Origin: Aestuariivita sp. | GTDB taxonomy: Bacteria; Pseudomonadota; Alphaproteobacteria; Rhodobacterales; Rhodobacteraceae | Assembly: GCF_021404545.1 (NCBI RefSeq) | Contig: NZ_JAAWWD010000039.1 | Location: 1-64,000 of the forward strand | Direction: 5' to 3' | DNA length: 64,000 bases | In this document: positions 51,380 to 59,659 of the stretch, piece after piece | How the letters are laid out: each line of letters begins with the position of its first letter | Position numbering within the stretch: position 1 is the first letter of the stretch | Notes under the pieces: generated by a model | What the model saw: the letters and a program-made list of their open reading frames with translations, nothing else | The model's database searches: none | Told to the model about the DNA's origin: nothing | Translations under genes and position numbers: made by a program

Positions 51380-53185
51380 TCAACCGCTTGCCTTGACAGC
51401 AACATAGCTTCCGGGAGCGTCTTCGAGGACGGGATGTCCCGAATCACCCGGAATACGAGCGGCAACCTTCTTGCCCGACCGTCGTTTCAACCACTCATCC
51501 CAGCGCGGCCACCACGATCCTTTATGGAACTCCGCGCCCTCCATCCAATCGTCAGCCGAAAGGCTCAGATCGCCATTGATGTAATGGCCGTACTTCTCCT
51601 TTGTGGGCGGATTGACGATGCCTGCGATATGACCGGATTCGCTGACCACAAAGCTTTTGTTCTTTGACCCCATCATCTGCACGCCCCGGTAACAGTCTTT
51701 CCACGCGGCGATGTGGTCGGTCTCGCAGGTGATCGCATAGACCGGGACATCCACGTCGCGCACATGCAAGGTCTCGCCGAACAGATCATAGCCGCCTTCG
51801 GTGAATTCATTCCGCTGGCACAGGCTGCGCAGATATTGCATCGCCATCTTCGCGGGCAGGTTCGCCCCATCGCCGTTCCAGTAAAGCAAATCGAAGGCCG
51901 GCGGCGTCTCTCCCATCATATAGCTGCGGATCGCGGGGGCATAAACCAGGTCGGTGGACCGCAGATACGAGAATGTCCGCGCCATGATATAGGACGGCAA
52001 CATGCCCTTTTCGGCGACTTCCTCTTCGATCCCGTCGATGAAATCGTCCTGCAGGAAAGGCGTGAATTCGCCCTGATCCGAGAAATCGGTCAGCGCGGTA
52101 AAAAAGGTGGCCGATTTCACCGATTTGTCGCCACGCTTTTTCATCAGCGACAGGGTCAGCGACAGCGTCGTACCGGCGATACAATAGCCCACGGCGTTGA
52201 CCTGTTTGACATTCGTGATCTCCTTGACCTCGCGAATGGCGGTCAGGAACCCGTCCTCGATATAGTCTTCCATACCGATGTCGGCATAGCTGGCATCGGG
52301 GTTGATCCAACTGACCACAAACAGGGTATAGCCCTGCTCGGTCACCCATTTGACCATGCTGTTCTGGGCCTTGAGATCGAGAATATAGTATTTGTTGATC
52401 CATGGCGGAAAAAGCACGATGGGCGTTTCATAGACGGTGTCGGTGGCCGGTTCGTACTGGATCAGCTCCATCATCCGGTTGCGATAGACGACCTTGCCCG
52501 GCGTGGTCGCGATGTTGGCGCCCAGCTCGAACGCGGTGTCATCGGCCAGCTTGACCACCAGCTCGCCGTTATTGGCCTCCAGATCGGCGATCAGGTTTTC
52601 CAGCCCCTTGACCAGGCTTTCGCCTTCCGTGGCCACCGCTTTTTCAAGCACATCCGGGTTGGTGGCCAGAAAATTCGTGGGCGACATCATGTCGACGATC
52701 TGCTTGGTGAAATAGGTCAGTTTGCGCCGGTCTTTGGCCTCCAGGTCTTCCAGCCCGGTCACCGCCTCTTCCAGCGCCTTGGCGTTGATGAGATATTGCT
52801 GCTTGATGAAGTTGAAATAGGGGTGACTGTCCCAGAGCGGATTGGCAAAGCGGCGGTCCTTGGGGCCCGGATCCGCGGGCGCCTGCAATTTGCCTTTGGC
52901 CAATGCCTGTTGCGCCTCGACGAAATGCAGAACCGATTTCGACCAGTAGTCGATCTGGTGTTCGATAATCTTGGCGGGATTCTGCACAGCCTCGGCCCAA
53001 TAAGCCGTTGCTGCTTTTGCATAAAGCTCTTGATTCGGACCGTCCAGAGCCGGGTGATGCGTGGTTTTGTTCGACACCACGTCGATCAGACGTTTTGACA
53101 GCGCTTCCACCTTTGCCAGATTTTCGGTAAGCTGTTCAAGGTGTTCGCCGCTCATCTCAACCGCGTTATCATCGACAGTTGTCAT
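51380..53185 (-). CDS. phaC: Class I polyhydroxyalkanoate synthase
   Basis: PhaC polymerises 3-hydroxyacyl-CoA into storage polyester on the granule surface. The 601-residue protein has the lipase-like box with a cysteine nucleophile (GYCIAG, C335), the conserved N-terminal region NPLWDSHPYFNFIKQQYLIN, YRNRMMELIQYEP, PIVLFPPWINKYYILDL, FVVSWINPDASYADIGMEDYIEDG, and the C-terminal catalytic histidine in SGHIAGIVNPP. Length fits class I enzymes. It is divergent from phaZ over 109 bases, and the locus order phaZ-phaC-phaP-phaR is typical of Rhodobacterales. Confidence 0.96.
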   Translation of the reverse strand: MTTVDDNAVEMSGEHLEQLTENLAKVEALSKRLIDVVSNKTTHHPALDGPNQELYAKAATAYWAEAVQNPAKIIEHQIDYWSKSVLHFVEAQQALAKGKLQAPADPGPKDRRFANPLWDSHPYFNFIKQQYLINAKALEEAVTGLEDLEAKDRRKLTYFTKQIVDMMSPTNFLATNPDVLEKAVATEGESLVKGLENLIADLEANNGELVVKLADDTAFELGANIATTPGKVVYRNRMMELIQYEPATDTVYETPIVLFPPWINKYYILDLKAQNSMVKWVTEQGYTLFVVSWINPDASYADIGMEDYIEDGFLTAIREVKEITNVKQVNAVGYCIAGTTLSLTLSLMKKRGDKSVKSATFFTALTDFSDQGEFTPFLQDDFIDGIEEEVAEKGMLPSYIMARTFSYLRSTDLVYAPAIRSYMMGETPPAFDLLYWNGDGANLPAKMAMQYLRSLCQRNEFTEGGYDLFGETLHVRDVDVPVYAITCETDHIAAWKDCYRGVQMMGSKNKSFVVSESGHIAGIVNPPTKEKYGHYINGDLSLSADDWMEGAEFHKGSWWPRWDEWLKRRSGKKVAARIPGDSGHPVLEDAPGSYVAVKASG

Positions 53186-53209
53186 TTTAACTATTTCCCC
53201 CTAACCTCG

Positions 53210-53220
53210 CTGCTATGCAG
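53210..53220. promoter_or_regulatory. Single PhaR box between phaC and phaZ
   Basis: CTGC-TAT-GCAG fits the CTGC-N3-GCAG pattern exactly and lies in the divergent phaC/phaZ promoter region, 24 bases upstream of the phaC start and 74 upstream of phaZ. PhaR could act on both genes. Confidence 0.55.
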
Positions 53221-53294
53221 AATACCGTCGCCGGTTTCGGGAGGCAAAGCGACGAAAAGTCCGACCCTCCGGGGTTAACTTCAAGGAGAGCCCG

Positions 53295-54566
53295 ATGCGC
53301 TACATGATGACGTATGATCTCATGGAAACCGCCCGAAATACAAACCAATGGTTGGGTGCAACTGCGCAAGCCATGGCATCCTACCCTATTTTCTCGATGT
53401 TTCCAAACCCCGGCCTGCAATGGATGGCCGCCTGGGGTGAAGTGACCGAACGCACGTTTCAGCGCATGGTGGTCAAACCCGATTGGGGCATCCGCACATT
53501 CACCTGCGAGGATGGCAAGGATCACCTGGTGAATGTCGAAACGGTGGTCGAGCGGCCCTTTGGCGATCTGATCTATTTCAACGTGTCGGGCCGCAAGAAA
53601 AACACGCGCAAGGTGTTGCTGGTGGCGCCGATGTCGGGGCATTACGCAACGCTGCTGCGCTCGACCGTGAAATCGTTGCTGGTCGATTGCGAGGTCTATA
53701 TCACCGATTGGCACAATGCGCGTGACATCCCGGTCAGCCAGGGCAAATTCGATGTGGAGGATTATACGCTCTACCTCGTTGATTTCATGCGGGAGCTGGG
53801 GCCGGACACCCATGTGATCGCAGTCTGCCAGCCCGCGCCGCTGACCCTGGCCGCGACCGCCTATCTGGCCGAACAGGATCCAGACGCGCAGCCCGCGACG
53901 CTGACCCTGATCGGTGGTCCCATCGACCCCGACGCCACCCCCACCGAAGTCACCGATTTCGGGCGCCGCGTCACGATGGGTCAACTCGAAGAGACGATGA
54001 TCCAACGTGTCGGGTTCAAGTATCCCGGCGTCGGGCGCATGGTCTATCCGGGCCTCTTGCAGCTTGCCTCGTTCATGTCGATGAACGGCGAACGCCACAG
54101 CCAGGCCTTTAACGATCAGATCAGCCGGGTCAGCAAGGGCGAGGCGTCCGATCACGACGCCCATAACCGGTTCTATGACGAATATCTCGCCGTGATGGAC
54201 ATGACGGCCGAATTCTATCTGTCGACGGTTGAGCGGATCTTCAAGAACCGCGAGGTCGCCAAGAATGAGTTCATGGTCGACGGCCACATGGTCGATATCG
54301 GCAAAATCACCCGTGTGGCGGTCAAAACCGTCGAAGGGGCAAACGACGATATCTCGGCCCCTGGTCAATGTGTGGCCGCCCTCGATCTTTGCACCGGTCT
54401 GCCGCCCGAGAAGAAGGCCAGCCATCTTGAACCGGGTGCGGGGCATTACGGCATCTTCGCAGGGCGCAGCTGGCGCGACAATATCCGCCCGCTGGTTCTG
54501 GAATTCATTGACGCAAATAGCGGCAAGAAGGGCAGAAAGCCGGCCAACAAAAACGCGGCGGCCTGA
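53295..54566 (+). CDS. phaZ: Intracellular polyhydroxyalkanoate depolymerase
   Basis: The 423-residue protein begins MRYMMTYDLMETARNTNQWLGATAQAMASYP and shows the PhaZ family features: VLLVAPMSGHYATLLRSTV, CEVYITDWHNARDIPVSQGKFDVEDYTLYLVDFM and VCQPAPLTLAATAYLAEQ, with Cys in place of Ser in the nucleophile elbow, as is usual for intracellular PhaZ. The C-terminal HLEPGAGHYGIFAGRSWR contains the catalytic histidine. It degrades stored polyester into monomers. AAGGAGAGC precedes the ATG. The gene is divergent from phaC, under the same box. Confidence 0.95.
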   Translation: MRYMMTYDLMETARNTNQWLGATAQAMASYPIFSMFPNPGLQWMAAWGEVTERTFQRMVVKPDWGIRTFTCEDGKDHLVNVETVVERPFGDLIYFNVSGRKKNTRKVLLVAPMSGHYATLLRSTVKSLLVDCEVYITDWHNARDIPVSQGKFDVEDYTLYLVDFMRELGPDTHVIAVCQPAPLTLAATAYLAEQDPDAQPATLTLIGGPIDPDATPTEVTDFGRRVTMGQLEETMIQRVGFKYPGVGRMVYPGLLQLASFMSMNGERHSQAFNDQISRVSKGEASDHDAHNRFYDEYLAVMDMTAEFYLSTVERIFKNREVAKNEFMVDGHMVDIGKITRVAVKTVEGANDDISAPGQCVAALDLCTGLPPEKKASHLEPGAGHYGIFAGRSWRDNIRPLVLEFIDANSGKKGRKPANKNAAA

Positions 54567-54572
54567 TGCGCC

Positions 54573-55178
54573 ATGCCACAGAGCGCAGATAACCGGTTTT
54601 CCTGCGCTTGCGGCACTCTGACCGGGCATGTACGAAACATGAGTCCGGGCACCGTTGTGCGCGCGGTCTGTTTTTGCGCCGATTGCCGGGCCGCCGACCT
54701 CAATCTTGGTCAACCGGACCCGGCCAAGACCGGGGTAGATCTGGTACAGGTCAGTCCTTCGGATGTCAGTATCGACAGCGGCGAGGCACATCTGGCGCTG
54801 TTTCGTCTTTATCCATCCGGGTTGCTGCGCTGGTACGCCGATTGTTGCAAGACACCGATGTTCAATACCACAGCGACCCCCAAGATCAGACTGGTTGCGG
54901 TGCGGACAAACCGCATCGACCACCCCGAACGGGCGGGGCCGGTGCGCGCGCGGGCTTTTGTACCCAAGCGCAAGGGTAAACGGGGGCATGAACACCCAAT
55001 GCGGATGATATGGCCCGTGGCCGTCCGTTCCCTCGCAGGGCTGATCAGCGGCGATTGGCGCAACACAGTGTTCTTCGACCCCGAGACACGCAATCCCGTG
55101 CGCGATGCCACGATCCTCACTCAGGACGAGCGGAGTGCGCTGGGGCTGCGCCCGCAGGCTGTCGGTCCCGCGGGCTGA
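54573..55178 (+). CDS. DUF6151 family protein with cysteine-rich GFA-like fold
   Basis: The 201-residue protein has zinc-ligand-like cysteines: FSCACGTLTGHV, AVCFCADCRAADLNL and RWYADCCKTPMFN. This arrangement resembles the GFA/CENP-V glutathione-dependent formaldehyde-activating family, and DUF6151 proteins are close to it. The central beta sheet and loops hold a zinc site; any enzymatic role is unknown. It starts six bases after the phaZ stop and is probably in the same transcript, although no PHA link is evident. Confidence 0.78.
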   Translation: MPQSADNRFSCACGTLTGHVRNMSPGTVVRAVCFCADCRAADLNLGQPDPAKTGVDLVQVSPSDVSIDSGEAHLALFRLYPSGLLRWYADCCKTPMFNTTATPKIRLVAVRTNRIDHPERAGPVRARAFVPKRKGKRGHEHPMRMIWPVAVRSLAGLISGDWRNTVFFDPETRNPVRDATILTQDERSALGLRPQAVGPAG

Positions 55179-55182
55179 ACTC

Positions 55183-55914
55183 TCAGCCCAAAATCAGCGG
55201 CTGAACCAGCCACGCGTTGAGCGCTCGCAACGTCGCCTGCGGCTGCTCGACCATGGGCATCCGGCCCGCATCCTCGATCATGTGCAGCCGGGCCTTGGGG
55301 ATCAGATCGGCCATGAATTGCTGGCGCTTGGGTGGAATGGCGCGATCCTCGGCCCCGCCCATCACGGTGGCGGGCACCTTGATCCGGCGCAGCTCCCCCT
55401 GATAGTCGCGCCGCCGCTGCATCGCACGGGTCTGGCGCACGAACAACTCGGCCCCCAGATCCTGCGCCATGGTACGGATCAGGGACTGTACCTCCATCCG
55501 ACCGGGTCCGGGGGCCAGATGGTCGGGCGGAAGGACCTGCGCCATGACATCGTCCAGCCGCCCACTGCGGGCGCGCACGATCTGCAAGTCCCGTTCGGCG
55601 GCGATGGCGGGGGTGTCAGCCTGCGGGTCGACCCCCATCAGCGCGATCCGGTTCACCCGTTCCGGCGCCCGGCGCAGGATCTCGATCGCGACCGTACCGC
55701 CCAGCCCGACACCAGCCAGCGCCATGCGTTGCGGCAGCGCATCCAAGAGGGCCGAGGCCATCTCCTCGATGCGCTCGCCCACCACGGCAGGCGCGATCAT
55801 GACTGCGCGTGACGCGGATAACGCATTGATCTGATACTGGAATACCCGGGCATCGCACATCAGGCCGGGGATCAGAACCACCGCTTCTGCCACGTTTTCC
55901 GTCCCCTGCCCCAT
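55183..55914 (-). CDS. Alpha/beta hydrolase-fold protein with degenerate catalytic site
   Basis: The 243-residue protein has the alpha/beta hydrolase layout: VVLIPGLMCDARVFQYQINAL, an elbow LAGVGLGGTVAIEILRRAPERVNRIALMG and a late PATVMGGAEDRAIPP. The nucleophile elbow G68-V69-G70-L71-G72 has Gly where Ser is expected, and the end reads EDAGRMPMVEQP, with R218 where the catalytic His usually sits. The acid near GGAEDRAIPP remains. It may be a binding pseudoenzyme. It is convergent with the DUF6151 gene. Confidence 0.8.
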   Translation of the reverse strand: MGQGTENVAEAVVLIPGLMCDARVFQYQINALSASRAVMIAPAVVGERIEEMASALLDALPQRMALAGVGLGGTVAIEILRRAPERVNRIALMGVDPQADTPAIAAERDLQIVRARSGRLDDVMAQVLPPDHLAPGPGRMEVQSLIRTMAQDLGAELFVRQTRAMQRRRDYQGELRRIKVPATVMGGAEDRAIPPKRQQFMADLIPKARLHMIEDAGRMPMVEQPQATLRALNAWLVQPLILG

Positions 55915-55979
55915 GGTTGCCGTTCCGTTGCCAAGTGATGGGCGAAAGACAGGCCACCGGCAAGCCGGAAATGCGGCAT

Positions 55980-56612
55980 TCAGGGCATTGCGATCCCCCG
56001 GAATGGCGGGAAGTCGCTGTAGCGGGCCTGCCGCGCCTCTACTCGTTCGGAGGGTTCGGCACCTGGCCGCAAGAGACAGCCGCGCGGCGCGATATAGCTG
56101 TCAATCCGGCGGCGCGGCACCGCCCGCCAGACCAGGTTGAACGCGCAAAGCTTGGGAAAGAACCAGATTTCGGAGTAATCCAGATGGTCGTGCATCCACC
56201 AGGCCAGATCCCGCCAGTCGCGGCCCTGATCGTACTGATCGGAAAACCACGGGATCACGACAGAAGCGCCCGCAACCCGCCCCTCCCCGCTGGCCCAGTC
56301 CCAGATATGGCACTCCAACGGATTGTCGTTGCGTGCACAGTTCAGCCGGTTTTCATTGCCGAACCGGTTGAGCCTGCGCGAGCGGTACCCCGAGCGCACC
56401 GCAACCCGGCCAAAGGTCTCTTCCAGAGGATCGAGCAGGGTCTGGCAGAACGCGCGCCCAGTCTCGATGGCCAGATCGGGATCGTCGGGGATATTCTGGA
56501 TTTCGTGGAAGTTCCCGATCTCGGAGTAAAGAAACTCCCGCATGAAGAAATGACGCGACAGCCGCACCCGGCCCAGCGTCTCAAGGCTCCACATCGACCC
56601 GGGTCTGCGCAT
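55980..56612 (-). CDS. Hypothetical protein, possibly M15-type peptidase-like
   Basis: The preferred start is the ATG at 56612 with GAGAGG upstream, giving 210 residues; a TTG at 56672 would extend it. It has a central VAVRSGYRSRRLNRFGN block resembling the SGYRS-x-x-N of D-Ala-D-Ala carboxypeptidase M15 proteins, followed by ECHIWDWASG, where the H-x3-D spacing might form a zinc site. FHEIQNIPDDPDLAIETG precedes it. There is no signal sequence, which is unusual for a cell-wall enzyme. The family call is tentative. Confidence 0.6.
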   Translation of the reverse strand: MRRPGSMWSLETLGRVRLSRHFFMREFLYSEIGNFHEIQNIPDDPDLAIETGRAFCQTLLDPLEETFGRVAVRSGYRSRRLNRFGNENRLNCARNDNPLECHIWDWASGEGRVAGASVVIPWFSDQYDQGRDWRDLAWWMHDHLDYSEIWFFPKLCAFNLVWRAVPRRRIDSYIAPRGCLLRPGAEPSERVEARQARYSDFPPFRGIAMP

Positions 56613-56691
56613 GTCGGTGGCCTCTCTGATCGGGTTGCGCGGTTTGAGGCGGTCAGAGTTGCGCCGAAACAAGCCTTTGTAAAGCCGCCGC

Positions 56692-57438
56692 CTATCGCTG
56701 TGACAGTTCGGCCACCGCCGCCTCGATCATGCCCAGGCACGGCCCATCCGAGAACCGGTGATCGGCATCCTTGACCAGTGTCAGGCGCATATCGGGACAG
56801 TCCGCATGCTCCAGCAGCCGCAGCGCCGTTTGTGCGCTGACCGCCGTGTCCGCCGTGCCCTGAAGGCAGCGGACCGGGAAGGGCAAGACCAGCGGGCTGC
56901 GCAGCACCAGATGGTCGCGCCCATCCTCGATCAGACGCCGCGTGATGACATAGGGGTCCATGTAATCGGATGGGCGTTCCACTTGGCCCACAGCCTCAAG
57001 CGTCTGTTTTTCGTCCTCGGTGAAGCTGGCCCAATAGCCGTCTTCGGTGAAATCCGGGGCTGCCGCGATCGTGATCAGACCTGCGATCCGCTGAGGCCGC
57101 GCACGCGCCAAGAGCAGCGCTTGCCAGCCGCCCATGGACGAACCCACGACGATCAGCGGCCCTTCTGTCAGCGCATCAATCGCTGCCAAGGTGTCAAGAT
57201 GCCAGTCCCCGATCGCGCCATCCTCGAACCGGCCCGAGCTCTCACCATGGCCGGAATAGTCGAACCGCAGATAGGCCTGCCCGCGCGCACGGGCCCAGGC
57301 CTCAAGATGCACCGCCTTGGTCCCCTCCATGTCGGATTTCAGCCCGCCCAGGAAAACGATGCATGGCCCCGCACCCTGCGTCCGGTGATAGGCCAGCCGC
57401 CGCCCCTGCGCGGTCTCCAACATGCCCTGCGCGGCCAT
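56692..57438 (-). CDS. Alpha/beta hydrolase
   Basis: From the ATG at 57438 the product is 248 residues. CIVFLGGLKSDMEGTKAVHLEAWARARGQAYLRFDYSGHGESSG includes the oxyanion region and GHGES. The nucleophile elbow VVGSSMGGWQALLLA has an intact G-x-S-x-G, and KDADHRFSD supplies the catalytic histidine. Similar proteins are ABHD10-like thioesterases or general esterases; the substrate is unknown. The TGACATG junction with the upstream creatininase-family gene shows tight spacing, so they form one operon. Confidence 0.88.
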   Translation of the reverse strand: MAAQGMLETAQGRRLAYHRTQGAGPCIVFLGGLKSDMEGTKAVHLEAWARARGQAYLRFDYSGHGESSGRFEDGAIGDWHLDTLAAIDALTEGPLIVVGSSMGGWQALLLARARPQRIAGLITIAAAPDFTEDGYWASFTEDEKQTLEAVGQVERPSDYMDPYVITRRLIEDGRDHLVLRSPLVLPFPVRCLQGTADTAVSAQTALRLLEHADCPDMRLTLVKDADHRFSDGPCLGMIEAAVAELSQR

Positions 57439-57439
57439 G

Positions 57440-58258
57440 TCACACGTCCTTTCGGAAGGCCACACCAGCCAGCCTGTCGCCGCGCATGTCCTGGGGCGCG
57501 ACCCATGTTTCGGGATCGGCGATCAGATCTGCAACCGCCTCGGCGCCCACCTGCAAGAGCCGCTCGCCCTTCTCGGCGGTGGATTTACCCGGCAGACCCG
57601 CGACCCCGTTCGCGGTCACATGCGCAAAGGGCCGCCAGCGATAAGACGCCTCGCCCGCGCCCAGAAACTTGGGCCCGTCCATTGGCGTATTCAACGCGGC
57701 CAGATCGGAGCTGTCCACCAGATCGGGCTCACACACCATCATCATCGAGGTTTCGGCCTCGCAGGCATGCATGACGCTTGGCTGATCTTCCAGGATCTCG
57801 CCATAGCGCGCACCGGCCTCCGACACATAGGTCGTGGCAACCAGCGTGGCGGGGCAATCGGGCGACAACTCATCGAGGATCTGCTGCATCGCGATGATGT
57901 TGCCGCCATGGCTGTTGGAGATCAGGATCTTGCGAAACCCCTGCCGCACCAGTGCCGTGATCAGATCGGCGACCAGCGCGCGGAATGTGGCGTGGCTGAC
58001 CGTCAGCGTGCCGCCAAAGGGCATGTGATGCTCTGACAGGCCCGACCACACGACCGGGGCCACGACCGTGGGCTGCCGCGCAAAGGCCAGGCGTGCGGCA
58101 CGCAGGGCAACCTCATGGCCCAGCCTTGTGTCGGTCATCACCGGCAGGTGCGGCCCGTGCTGTTCAATCGACGCGACGGGCAGAATCACCACGGCCTCCT
58201 GTTCGGCCAAGACGCGCAGTTCCTGCGCTTTCAAACGTGTCCAATCCACTTCGGTCAT
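57440..58258 (-). CDS. Creatininase family protein
   Basis: The ATG at 58258, six bases after GGAGC, gives 272 residues. The creatininase/amidohydrolase pattern is clear: ILPVASIEQHGPHLPVMTDTRLG (metal-binding E-x-H-G-x-H-L-P), VWSGLSEHHMPFGGTLTVSHATF, ISNSHGGNIIAMQQILDEL and HACEAETSMMMV. Family members hydrolyse cyclic amides or act in cofactor metabolism. The reaction here is unknown. It precedes the alpha/beta hydrolase gene and both may handle one substrate. Confidence 0.9.
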   Translation of the reverse strand: MTEVDWTRLKAQELRVLAEQEAVVILPVASIEQHGPHLPVMTDTRLGHEVALRAARLAFARQPTVVAPVVWSGLSEHHMPFGGTLTVSHATFRALVADLITALVRQGFRKILISNSHGGNIIAMQQILDELSPDCPATLVATTYVSEAGARYGEILEDQPSVMHACEAETSMMMVCEPDLVDSSDLAALNTPMDGPKFLGAGEASYRWRPFAHVTANGVAGLPGKSTAEKGERLLQVGAEAVADLIADPETWVAPQDMRGDRLAGVAFRKDV

Positions 58259-58335
58259 GCCGTGCTCCATTTAGTGTTTCGCCTATTCTGCATGGGGTTG
58301 GGGCACCTTCAATGCGATTTTTAAGTGACTCTATT

Positions 58336-58345
58336 GTCACGTGAC
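58336..58345. promoter_or_regulatory. Palindrome upstream of the ArsR-SRPBCC gene
   Basis: GTCACGTGAC is a perfect 10-bp palindrome, with a related GTGAC at 58326-58330 and GTAAC at 58352-58356, 24 bases before the ATG at 58370. It lies between divergent creatininase and regulator genes, in a position for self-regulation by the ArsR domain. Confidence 0.5.
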
Positions 58346-58369
58346 TTGATAGTAACCTATAATGATACC

Positions 58370-59113
58370 ATGGATGCGATCTTCAAAGCCCTCAACGACC
58401 CGGCCCGGCGCGCGCTGCTGGACAGCTTGCGCCGCAACGACGGGCAATCCCTGAGTGATCTGGAAGAGCAGCTGGACATGACCCGTTTCGGTGTCATGAA
58501 ACATCTCAAGGTTCTCGAAGACGCCCATCTCATCGTCACGCGCCGCTTGGGGCGGTTCAAATACCACTATCTGAACGCACTGCCGCTGCAGGAAATGACC
58601 GACCGCTGGGTCGCACCGTTCTTGCGACCGCAGGCGCAGGCGCTGAGTGACCTCAAATCACGACTGGAGAGAGAGACAGTAATGGGTAAACCCGATTTCA
58701 TGATGCAGACTTTCATCCGATGCACACAGGACGCGCTGTGGGATGCGTTGACCAAGGCCGATCAAATGGCGGCCTATCACTTCATGTGCAACGAGGTGCG
58801 CGGCGATGCGCGCCCCGACAACGTGACCGAGTTCATCCTGCCCGACGGCAACCCGATGCTGCGCCAGGTCACCACCGAGATGGACCCCAAAACCCGTATC
58901 GCCATGACGTTCGAGCCGAAATTCATGGGGCCTGACGCACCTGCCTCGCATATGGTCTATCTGATCGAACCGCAGGGCGACAGCTGCAAGCTGACGATCG
59001 AGCATTACGATATGGCACCGGGTCAGGAAGGGTTTGCCGAAGGCTGGGCGCGTCTGGCCGCCAGCCTCAAATCCTATCTGGAGACCGGCACTGCGATGAA
59101 GGCGGCGATGTGA
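58370..59113 (+). CDS. ArsR-type regulator fused to an SRPBCC (AHSA1-like) domain
   Basis: The ATG at 58370 (MDAIFKALNDPARRALLDSL) gives 247 residues. Residues 1-90 are a winged helix: LDSLRRNDGQSLSDLEEQLDMTRFGVMKHLKVLEDAHLIVTRRLGRFKYHYLN, without the metal-binding cysteines of ArsR. Residues about 108-245 are an SRPBCC fold of AHSA1 type: FMMQTFIRCTQDALWDALTKADQMAAYHFMC, RIAMTFEPKF and GWARLAASLKSYLETG. The SRPBCC cavity may hold a hydrophobic ligand that switches DNA binding. Its stop overlaps the start of the MAPEG gene (TGATG), so they form an operon. Confidence 0.9.
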   Translation: MDAIFKALNDPARRALLDSLRRNDGQSLSDLEEQLDMTRFGVMKHLKVLEDAHLIVTRRLGRFKYHYLNALPLQEMTDRWVAPFLRPQAQALSDLKSRLERETVMGKPDFMMQTFIRCTQDALWDALTKADQMAAYHFMCNEVRGDARPDNVTEFILPDGNPMLRQVTTEMDPKTRIAMTFEPKFMGPDAPASHMVYLIEPQGDSCKLTIEHYDMAPGQEGFAEGWARLAASLKSYLETGTAMKAAM

Positions 59114-59523
59114 TGGAAAGCTTTCCCACCGAACTGGGCGTTCTGACCTGCCTGATGATCCTGGCCGTGTCGATGTGGATCCCCTTTATCGTCGGCATCA
59201 ATGGCGAAGAGGGGGACCCGGACAATTTCGGCCGCCCCGTCGATCTGCGCACGCTGCGACCCTGGGTCCACCGGGCGCACCGGGCCCATCTGAACCTGCT
59301 TGAGCAGGCGATGCCCTTTGCGGTGCTTGTGCTGATCGTGCACGCGCTGGACGGTTTCACCGTGCTGACCTACTGGACGGCGATTGCATTCTTCTGGCTG
59401 CGCGTGATCCATGCGATCGGCATGACCGCAGGCTTTCTGGGCATGCCATTGCGCCCCATCGTCTTTACGCTGGGCTGGCTCTGCTGCCTGATCATGGCCT
59501 ATGCGGTGTTCGCCGCCGCCTAA
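59113..59523 (+). CDS. MAPEG family membrane protein
   Basis: The ATG at 59113 overlaps the preceding stop by one base; the product is 136 residues. It has four helices typical of MAPEG: GVLTCLMILAVSMWIPFIVGI, LEQAMPFAVLVLIVHALDGF, YWTAIAFFWLRVIHAIGMTA and LRPIVFTLGWLCCLIMAYAVF. The central R-x-H-x-A-H-L-N-L-L-E-Q segment (HRAHRAHLNLLEQ) matches the glutathione-binding region of the family. Possible activity is glutathione transfer to lipid or hydrophobic compounds. Being in an operon with an SRPBCC regulator suggests response to such a compound. Confidence 0.9.
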   Translation: MESFPTELGVLTCLMILAVSMWIPFIVGINGEEGDPDNFGRPVDLRTLRPWVHRAHRAHLNLLEQAMPFAVLVLIVHALDGFTVLTYWTAIAFFWLRVIHAIGMTAGFLGMPLRPIVFTLGWLCCLIMAYAVFAAA

Positions 59524-59548
59524 GTGACCGGGCCACCTCAGATGCAGC

Positions 59549-59581
59549 GGGGCTGTCAGGCAGATGCTTGACAGCCCCTTT
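59549..59581 (+). terminator. Rho-independent terminator after the MAPEG gene
   Basis: GGGGCTGTCA (59549-59558) pairs perfectly with TGACAGCCCC (59569-59578) around a ten-base loop, followed by TTT. It ends the ArsR-SRPBCC/MAPEG transcript before thrS. Confidence 0.85.
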
Positions 59582-59659
59582 CCTTGGCGCCATTGAAGCC
59601 GGATCGACATACCCGCAACCGGGCGTTCCGTGGGCGCCAAACCGACGAGGAGGCTTTTG

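Noticed and set aside
53187-54995. 602-residue minus-strand frame
   Set aside because: It is antisense to phaZ and part of the DUF6151 gene, with mirror-frame composition.
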